In this document: piece after piece, positions 7,950 through 13,013 of the stretch
How positions within the stretch are numbered: the stretch's first letter is position 1
How the letters are laid out: each line of letters begins with the position of its first letter
DNA from: Kiritimatiellia bacterium
Lineage (GTDB): Bacteria > Verrucomicrobiota > Kiritimatiellia > CAIQIC01 > Lenti-01
Length of the DNA: 13,013 bases
NCBI GenBank assembly: GCA_018432565.1
Contig: JAHDSS010000451.1
Coordinates: 1-13,013, forward strand
Direction: 5' to 3'
The notes under the pieces: model-generated
What the model saw: the letters and a program-made list of their open reading frames with translations, nothing else
Databases searched by the model: none
What the model was told of the DNA's origin: nothing
Position numbers and translations under genes: made by a program

Positions 7950-10900
7950 CTAGAAGGTGTACTGCAGGCCGAGGGTGAAGTCGTGTTCGGAGTAGTCGCG
8001 AAGGAAATTCACTGACAGATTGCCGATGAGGTCCACGTGCCGCCAAAGCCGCTGGCGATAGGTGCCGCCCAGTCCGACATAGGTATCCCAATCGGCTTCG
8101 GGATCGGGACCGGGATACCAGTTGCCGTCGGCTTCGGCCCGGGCCCGCAGGTTGCGATAGCGGTCCTTGTCCGCGGGGCGGGCTTTTTCGCTTTGGAGCC
8201 CCAGGCGGGCGTCGAACTGGAAGAAATAATCCTGATAGGCGCGGCGCAGGCGCAGGATGCCGCTGAAGCGCGTGTCCCAGTAGGGCGACCAGTAAAAGAC
8301 GGAATCCTCGTCCATGGAATGGATGGAGGCTTCGACGCCGGCCCAGACCCCCTGGCGCGGGAACAGCTGCCAGAAGGAATTCCCCAGCAGGTGGATCATC
8401 GCATTGTCGTCGTCGTAGCTCCAGTAGCGGGCGCTGCCGCTGAGATCCCAGTTGTCCGTCACCTTCCAGAGGGCGTTCAGGCCGACGGCGTCGTAGGCGA
8501 TCTTGCGGCGGGCGGAGGTCACGAGATCATGGTCATAGAGCGCGATGAGCTGCACGGCGTGATAGGGCCGCCAGGACAGGGTGGCCGAGCCCACGATCTC
8601 CTCTTCGGTGGCGGCCTCCTGCTGGAATCCGCGCTTGAGCCGGAGCGTCTTCTGCCCGAGGGTGGCCGTCAGCGTGGCGCCGTCGTTGATGCGCAGCGAC
8701 AGCAGCCCGCGGACCTCCTCGACATCGGCGTCGTAGTCGTACTGATCCACGCGATTGGTCTGCACTTCGCGCGAGGTGCTGGTGGTGACGGTGGCGGAGC
8801 TGACGGTGGTCTCGCCGTTGACCGTGTCGCGGCGGGTTTCCTGGGTGGTGGCGGTGTCGTTGACCCGGACGGTGAACCAGGTGTTGGACGTGACCGTCTG
8901 CTCGATCGAGCCCTCCCGGTAGGCGATTTCGGCACTGACCCGTGAATTCAGGTTCAGGCCGCCGCGCACTTCGCCGTAGCGCTGAAGAATGTCGTCGTTG
9001 GACTGGTTTTCGCGGTAGGCGCCCGCCACGTAGAGATTGGACGGGCGGAGACGCCACTGGCGGACGGACGGGCGTTCCGCCTCGTCGGGTCCGGCGGCCG
9101 GTGCCGCATCGGGCAGCCGGTTCTGGGTGTAGGCGATCAGTTCCCGCAGCAGGCGTTCGGGGTAGCCGTCGCGCCGCATGAGTTCGATCTGCTTTTCAGC
9201 CAGATAGGGCTGGTTCATCAGGGTGGCGATCTCGGCGCGCAGGCGGCGGGCGATCATGACCGGATGGTTCGCGACGGCCTGCTCGACCACTTCCTCGGCG
9301 CTTTCGTTCCACCGGGGTTCGTAGCGCTGCACCAGATAGGGATTGTCGGCCGGCGTCGTGTAGCCGAAGCGGCCGACGGCAAACCCCGCCATGTACTGGC
9401 GCGACGCTTCGTCCAGAATGGTCCGGATGGGATTGAGCAGGCGGGCGACGTTGCTGGCCTCCTCCTGCCCGATTTCGCCATAGGGATAGGCCACCGCCAT
9501 GGGCGCGCCCTTTTCCAGTTCCAGATGATCTTCGATCCGGGCGCGGCTCTCCTCGAACTCGCGCCGCACGCGCACGGTCCATTCGCGAAGGGATTCCAGC
9601 CGGTTCCGCTCGGGCACCCAGATGCGGTTGGGCAGCGGGAAAACCAGCGGCTTGGACTCCGGTCCGATCGGCTGATCGGTATTGGCATACATCAGATGAC
9701 TGCCGATCTGCCACGCGCCGCTTTCGTGGGCCTGGCGGACTTCCTCCCAGGCGGCATACATCGGGGCGTTGAGTTCTTCCAGGCTGGTGATGACGAACAT
9801 GCCGAACGGCACGCCCAGCTCATGGGCGACAGGCGTGCCGAGCCGGAACGAGCTGCGCAAGCCGTCGTCGAAGGTCACGGCGGCGATGAACTCGGGGCGC
9901 AGATCCTCGGAAGGCGGAAGCGTGCGCCGCTCCCCCGTGAAGGCGTAATGCAGGTGGTCCATCATGCGGGCCAGCCAGGGCTTGGGGCCGGCCCGCTCGG
10001 GCGGACGCTCGCGGGATTCCAGCCAGGCGGGAATGTCCAGCGGAGCGAGGAACGTGAACCCCGCCTGCTGCAGGGCCGTCAGATGCTCCTGCAGGCGGCG
10101 GGTCGAGGTCAGCGCCAGCCAGTCGCTTTCGGTCAGTCCGTGATACAGCAGGGTGAACACCGCCCCTTGGTTGCCGATCTCCTCCAGGCGGTCCAGGGCA
10201 TCCATGGCGTTCTGATAGCGGCCGCGGGCCACTTCCAGGCGCGCACGATCGAGATGCCGGTAGGGATCCTTGGGCTGAAAGCGGTCGTACAGATCGTTCA
10301 TGGCGCGTTCGGCGGCATCGAAATTCCTGGCGAGCATTTCCACTTCGAACCGGGTCCGCAGCGCCTGCTGGTTGTTGGGATTGAACTCCTTCAGAATCCG
10401 GTCGGCGGCGCGGCGCGCCCTGACCGGCTGCCGGGCCATGACCGCGAGCTGGGCGTACTGGTTCTGCCACGGGACGTAGTGCGGGGCGGTCTCGATGGCG
10501 GCTTCGTACTGCTCCAGGGCCAGATCCAGCGGCCAGCGGTCGGCATCCCGCCGGTGCAGGGCGACCAGGCGCGCCGCAAGCCGCGCGTTCAGCTTGCCCC
10601 GGACCTCGTCGTCGCGCGCCGAATCCATCAGCTCCCGCAGGGATTCCACCATGTCCTCGGGACGCTGGGTCATTTCCGCCAGGTCGGCCCGCAGGAGCAT
10701 CACGTCCGCGTTGTCCGGATCCTCTTCCAGAATCCGGCGGGCCTGGGCGTCGGCTTCTTCCAGCTCGCCGGCCACCATCAGGGCGCGGGCGTACTCCGTG
10801 CGAAATCCCAGATTGCCCGGGACTTCTTTGACGATCCGGGCCCAGAGCGCCAGGGCTTCCTCATAGCGCTGCAGCAGGGTATAGAGGCGGGCCAGGTCCA

Positions 10901-11585
10901 GCTGGACATCGAACCGGTACTCGTCCTCGGCGACCAGCTGTTCCATGTCCGCGGTGGCGGCATCGAGCCGGCCCAGGCGGAACAGATTCTGGGCGTGCCA
11001 GAAACGCACGTCGTAATTGTCGGGGTCGTAGCGCAGGGACGCTTTCAGGTAGCGGTCGGCGGCACGCCAATCGCTGCGCAGCACGGCCATCTGGGCCAGC
11101 AGGCTGTGGGCCTTGGGCGATTCCGGCCGAAGGGTGAGATACTGCTGCCAGAGCTGTTCGGCTTCATCGCTGCGGCCGGTGTTGTGATAGCACCAGCCCA
11201 GGGCTTCCCAGATGGCTTCGACCGTCGGCTGGGCCTTCAGCGCGCCCTCCAGCAGCGGGATGGCGGCGGCATAGTCCTTTTCCTGCATCAGCAAAATCGC
11301 CTGTTCCAGATCGTTGTTCTCGGACAACGCCGGACGCGGATCCGCTTCGCCCTCCTGGATCAGAAAAGGCTCCACCCCCTCCCCGCCCCGCTGGGTGGTG
11401 CGGATCAGGCGATCAATGGCCTGGGTGGTGGCCGGCTCGTAGGCGTCCGGCGCCTGCCGGGTCCAGCCGGGCAGCAGCACCAGAATCCCGCAGATGCCCA
11501 GCAGCAGGCAGACGGTTTTCGGACGGAGTCGGATCCGGCGCTGCGGCAGCCGGCGCCAGACCATCGGAGGCGGTTGATGTTTCAT
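7950..11585 (-). CDS. TPR - polysaccharide deacetylase (CE4/PgaB-like) - outer-membrane beta-barrel fusion protein (PgaA/PgaB-like)
   Basis: A 1211-aa envelope protein. Residues 1-45 are an Arg-rich start followed by a hydrophobic segment (about 24-39), a signal peptide or anchor. Residues about 90-470 are TPR-like helical repeats (motifs such as AIWEALGWCYHNTGRSDEAE). Residues about 475-770 are a deacetylase domain: LLYHG (H482), TFDDG (D573, D574) and GSHLMYAN (H630). The position where PgaB has its second motif-2 His holds N635. Residues about 840-1211 alternate polar and hydrophobic strands rich in Tyr/Trp and end in LGLQYTF; a terminal Phe is the usual signal of a BAM-assembled outer-membrane barrel. 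In PNAG systems PgaA supplies TPR and barrel for export and PgaB de-N-acetylates; here one chain carries both. Its ATG overlaps the upstream SGNH gene by 4 nt (ATGA), with GGGAG 8 nt before it, so the two are probably translated together. The substrate polymer is not known. Confidence 0.9.
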   Translation of the reverse strand: MKHQPPPMVWRRLPQRRIRLRPKTVCLLLGICGILVLLPGWTRQAPDAYEPATTQAIDRLIRTTQRGGEGVEPFLIQEGEADPRPALSENNDLEQAILLMQEKDYAAAIPLLEGALKAQPTVEAIWEALGWCYHNTGRSDEAEQLWQQYLTLRPESPKAHSLLAQMAVLRSDWRAADRYLKASLRYDPDNYDVRFWHAQNLFRLGRLDAATADMEQLVAEDEYRFDVQLDLARLYTLLQRYEEALALWARIVKEVPGNLGFRTEYARALMVAGELEEADAQARRILEEDPDNADVMLLRADLAEMTQRPEDMVESLRELMDSARDDEVRGKLNARLAARLVALHRRDADRWPLDLALEQYEAAIETAPHYVPWQNQYAQLAVMARQPVRARRAADRILKEFNPNNQQALRTRFEVEMLARNFDAAERAMNDLYDRFQPKDPYRHLDRARLEVARGRYQNAMDALDRLEEIGNQGAVFTLLYHGLTESDWLALTSTRRLQEHLTALQQAGFTFLAPLDIPAWLESRERPPERAGPKPWLARMMDHLHYAFTGERRTLPPSEDLRPEFIAAVTFDDGLRSSFRLGTPVAHELGVPFGMFVITSLEELNAPMYAAWEEVRQAHESGAWQIGSHLMYANTDQPIGPESKPLVFPLPNRIWVPERNRLESLREWTVRVRREFEESRARIEDHLELEKGAPMAVAYPYGEIGQEEASNVARLLNPIRTILDEASRQYMAGFAVGRFGYTTPADNPYLVQRYEPRWNESAEEVVEQAVANHPVMIARRLRAEIATLMNQPYLAEKQIELMRRDGYPERLLRELIAYTQNRLPDAAPAAGPDEAERPSVRQWRLRPSNLYVAGAYRENQSNDDILQRYGEVRGGLNLNSRVSAEIAYREGSIEQTVTSNTWFTVRVNDTATTQETRRDTVNGETTVSSATVTTSTSREVQTNRVDQYDYDADVEEVRGLLSLRINDGATLTATLGQKTLRLKRGFQQEAATEEEIVGSATLSWRPYHAVQLIALYDHDLVTSARRKIAYDAVGLNALWKVTDNWDLSGSARYWSYDDDNAMIHLLGNSFWQLFPRQGVWAGVEASIHSMDEDSVFYWSPYWDTRFSGILRLRRAYQDYFFQFDARLGLQSEKARPADKDRYRNLRARAEADGNWYPGPDPEADWDTYVGLGGTYRQRLWRHVDLIGNLSVNFLRDYSEHDFTLGLQYTF

Positions 11586-12331
11586 GGCCAGTACTCCCGG
11601 ATCAGGGCCAGGGCGAGCAGGCGCGCGCCGTCGGGGGTCAGATGGATTCCGTCAGGATCGCGCACCCGGATCGCGGCGGCGGTTTGCGGATCCATGATCC
11701 GGTCCGTATAGCCGCCGGTCCGCCGGTCCGCGACCAGACGGGAGAAATCATGGGCCGTCACGCCGGGCCGGCGGGCGGCTTCGGCGACAATGGCCTGGTT
11801 GACGTTTCGGGCAAAGGCATCCACCACCGAATCCCGCATGGGCGGCAACAGCAGCCAGATGATCCGTTCGCATCCGCCGGCGGCCAGGCGGTCCATGGCC
11901 TGTCCGATGCGGGCGGCGTATTCCGCGTTCCACTCCGGGGACCCGGGCGGCACCACGTCGCCCGGACCGGGCAGCTTCATCGGCTGGCGGTCGTTGGCGC
12001 CCAGCGCCACTACGGCCACCTTCGGACGATGCTCCGCGCACAGTTCATCAATTTTCCCGAGCCAGTCAAAGGCATCCAGCCGGGCCAGGCCGGTCCCGAT
12101 GCCGGAGAACGATCGGGCTTCGATTCCCGGCAGGCGCGCCAGCTCCCGTTCCATGGCCTGGCCCGGCAGGCGCATCATGGAATCGCCCAGCAGCAGCACC
12201 GGACTGGCGGCGGCCGGCGTCTCCGCCCGCCCGATCGCCACCGTCAGCGCCAATCCCGTCAGCGCCAGCCATGGAGTCCCCCAAAGCCGGAGCCATCCCG
12301 CCCGGCGATGTATGCATCTGCGTTCTTTCAT
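11582..12331 (-). CDS. Secreted SGNH hydrolase, DUF459-type (putative polysaccharide O-acetyl transferase/esterase partner of MBOAT)
   Basis: A 249-aa protein from the ATG at 12331. This start gives a clean signal peptide: basic KERRCIHRR, hydrophobic WLALTGLALTVAIG, cleavage near GRA-ET. A GTG at 12382, directly after the stop of the preceding gene, would add 17 residues before it and has no Shine-Dalgarno. SGNH blocks are intact: GDSMM with nucleophile S51, a GIGTGL segment, GANDRQP with N113, and DGIHLTPDG with D227 and H230. The LDAFDW, IIWLLLPPMRDS and VRDPDGIHLT stretches fit DUF459. Proteins of this kind are often encoded beside MBOAT acyltransferases and are thought to move or remove O-acetyl groups on envelope polysaccharides. 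Here an MBOAT C-terminus lies two genes upstream. It overlaps the downstream export/deacetylase gene by ATGA. Catalytic class is well supported; the substrate is inferred. Confidence 0.9.
   Translation of the reverse strand: MKERRCIHRRAGWLRLWGTPWLALTGLALTVAIGRAETPAAASPVLLLGDSMMRLPGQAMERELARLPGIEARSFSGIGTGLARLDAFDWLGKIDELCAEHRPKVAVVALGANDRQPMKLPGPGDVVPPGSPEWNAEYAARIGQAMDRLAAGGCERIIWLLLPPMRDSVVDAFARNVNQAIVAEAARRPGVTAHDFSRLVADRRTGGYTDRIMDPQTAAAIRVRDPDGIHLTPDGARLLALALIREYWP
11594..11598 (-). promoter_or_regulatory. Ribosome binding site of the TPR/deacetylase/barrel gene
   Basis: GGGAG on the minus strand, 8 nt before the ATG at 11585 and inside the last codons of the SGNH hydrolase gene. It supports this start and, with the ATGA overlap, translational coupling. 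It is the best Shine-Dalgarno match seen in the window. Confidence 0.6.
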
Positions 12332-12384
12332 GACCTGTGATTGTATGCTGTATCGGATGGAATGACAAACCAGTTGTGACACAT
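12328..12384 (-). CDS. Possible 18-codon minicistron bridging two operon genes
   Basis: An 18-codon frame starts with an ATG that overlaps the stop of the small membrane-protein gene (TAATG) and ends with a TGA that overlaps the preferred ATG of the SGNH gene (ATGA). It therefore exactly fills the gap between them and could pass ribosomes from one gene to the next. The peptide (MCHNWFVIPSDTAYNHRS) has no recognisable motif, no Shine-Dalgarno is seen, and so short a frame may arise by chance. Confidence 0.25.
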   Translation of the reverse strand: MCHNWFVIPSDTAYNHRS

Positions 12385-12662
12385 TATCGGTTCAAGGCGG
12401 CCCCGATCGTCCGCGCGAGAAACTCCCGGGGCCGGTCCAGGCCCGTGGCGGCGGCGACCCGCGCCGCGGGGGCGCTGACGGCCACCCAGAACGAGCGGAG
12501 CGGCCCGAAGGGCATCTGCTCGTTGTTGCGGTGCAGCGAAACCGCATTCAATGCCAACGCCACCAGATAAAACGCCAGCAACCCGCGCCAGGCCCGTCCC
12601 AACGGCATGCCCGGCCGCGGCGCGCCGGCGGGATGTCCCGCGGATTTCAATTTGGTTTTCAC
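12384..12662 (-). CDS. Small single-pass membrane protein of unknown function between MBOAT and SGNH genes
   Basis: A 92-aa protein with a GTG start and TAA stop. A basic start (KTKLKSAGH) leads to one hydrophobic segment (GLLAFYLVALALNAVSL, about residues 27-43), followed by a soluble tail containing RSFWVAVSAPAARVAAATG and LDRPREFLART. I do not recognise a named family. The tail looks to me like the stretch between membrane anchor and SGNH domain in longer MBOAT-linked SGNH proteins, so it may be a detached anchor or a partner of the hydrolase; that is inference. GAGG lies 6 nt before the GTG and is supplied by the adjacent 7-bp repeat array. A later ATG at 12608 is possible but would start just before the TM. 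Position in a same-strand run with gaps under 90 bp supports it as real. Confidence 0.65.
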   Translation of the reverse strand: MKTKLKSAGHPAGAPRPGMPLGRAWRGLLAFYLVALALNAVSLHRNNEQMPFGPLRSFWVAVSAPAARVAAATGLDRPREFLARTIGAALNR

Positions 12663-12663
12663 T

Positions 12664-12747
12664 TCTGACCTCTGACCTCTGACTTCTGATCTCTGACCTC
12701 TGACTTCTGATCTCTGACCTCTGGCTTCTAACCTCTGGGTTCCGCCT
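12664..12747. repeat. 7-bp tandem repeat array (unit TCTGACC / minus-strand GGTCAGA), about 12 units
   Basis: Twelve consecutive heptamers follow the pattern TCTGAYY: units 1-8 vary only in the last two bases (CC, CC, CT, TC, CC, CT, TC, CC) and units 9-12 decay progressively. Units 2-4 and 5-7 are identical 21-mers, so a higher-order 21-bp period exists. The array fills almost exactly the gap between the MBOAT stop and the start of the small membrane gene. On the minus strand the unit contains AGAGG and has no stop codon in any frame. Confidence 0.9.
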
Positions 12748-13013
12748 TAGAACTGAAAATAGATAAAGGGAGCGACGCCTTCGGGACCCAGCGCCAGGAT
12801 CACCGTACACACCAGGGCGCCAGCCGCACCCAGCGCCCAGGCCGGCCGCGAGACAATCCAGCGGGCCCCCGTCCACAACCGATCGCCGTCCCACAGTTGT
12901 GTGGTCAGACCGATGACCACCATGGCCACGGCTGTCCCGCCCCACAGGGTGACGTCCGGCACCGCCCCGCGCCAGGCGGCAAGGCCGCGCAGCAGGGCGC
13001 CGGCGGTCTCCAG
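12747..13013 (-). CDS. MBOAT-family (AlgI-like) membrane O-acyltransferase, C-terminal part (5' end outside window)
   Basis: The last 88 residues are visible and the frame is open to the right edge, so the start lies outside; the GTG at 12962 is an internal Val codon. Two hydrophobic segments are seen (LWGGTAVAMVVIGL and AWALGAAGALVCTVILAL), and the protein ends GVAPFIYFQF, the ending I know from AlgI-type MBOAT proteins involved in alginate and other polysaccharide O-acetylation. The catalytic His of MBOAT enzymes would lie upstream and cannot be checked. The position just before a membrane protein and a DUF459 SGNH hydrolase matches the usual MBOAT/SGNH pairing, in which the MBOAT carries acyl groups across the inner membrane. 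Confidence 0.8.
   Translation of the reverse strand: METAGALLRGLAAWRGAVPDVTLWGGTAVAMVVIGLTTQLWDGDRLWTGARWIVSRPAWALGAAGALVCTVILALGPEGVAPFIYFQF

Noticed and set aside
9264..11711. 815-codon plus-strand frame
   Set aside because: It is antisense to the TPR/deacetylase/barrel gene and has no recognisable domain; a GC-driven shadow.
12332..12382. Upstream GTG start for the SGNH hydrolase
   Set aside because: It would place 17 residues before a good signal peptide, lacks a Shine-Dalgarno and begins 1 nt after the preceding stop; the ATG at 12331 is preferred, though not proven.
12328..12945. 205-codon minus-strand frame with repeated RSQRSEI segments
   Set aside because: The periodic peptide comes from reading the stop-free 7-bp repeat array; the frame crosses the MBOAT end and the small membrane gene out of frame.

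Overview
The window is a GC-rich stretch in which every gene I can support lies on the minus strand, so the biological reading order runs from 13013 down to 1. Very large secreted multidomain proteins carrying FN3, golvesin-like, propeller and Thr/Asn/Gly-rich repeat modules, an outer-membrane-type beta-barrel ending in Phe, and an AlgI-type acyltransferase point to a diderm bacterium. The style is what I associate with the Verrucomicrobiota/Kiritimatiellota/Lentisphaerota group, but that assignment is inference: no rRNA or tRNA is present to test it.

Right part (13013 to 7950): a tightly packed gene set. It starts with the C-terminus of an MBOAT (AlgI-like) membrane O-acyltransferase that runs off the right edge. 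An 84-bp array of 7-bp tandem repeats follows, then a small one-TM protein (92 aa), then a secreted SGNH hydrolase of the DUF459 type. The last gene overlaps the hydrolase by ATGA and encodes a 1211-aa protein joining TPR repeats, a CE4-type polysaccharide deacetylase domain and a C-terminal outer-membrane beta-barrel. Parts that are separate proteins in poly-N-acetylglucosamine systems (PgaA = TPR plus barrel, PgaB = deacetylase) are here one chain. I read the set as a cell-envelope or exopolysaccharide module for O-acylation, possible de-N-acetylation, and export. A polymerase or glycosyltransferase would be expected beyond the right edge if this is correct.

Middle (7833 to 5623): a complete RecD2-type SF1B DNA helicase with all main helicase motifs. 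It lies in the same direction but is separated from its neighbours by 116 and 69 bp and shows no functional link to them.

Left part (5553 to beyond 1): a giant secreted protein whose frame stays open for 1851 codons to the window edge. Domain order: signal peptide, GH18 domain with the GVNIDFE active-site signature, a seven-bladed Asp-box-like beta-propeller, a Glu/Gly linker, an N-acetylmuramoyl-L-alanine amidase (Amidase_3-like) domain interrupted by a golvesin/xanthan-lyase-type domain, FN3, a GATase1-like domain, and at least four tandem repeats of 76-78 aa. Two potential glycan or peptidoglycan hydrolases on one chain suggest an extracellular cell-wall or chitin degrading enzyme.

No tRNA, rRNA, CRISPR array, insertion sequence or convincing Rho-independent terminator was seen. 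There is no gene-free stretch longer than 116 bp.
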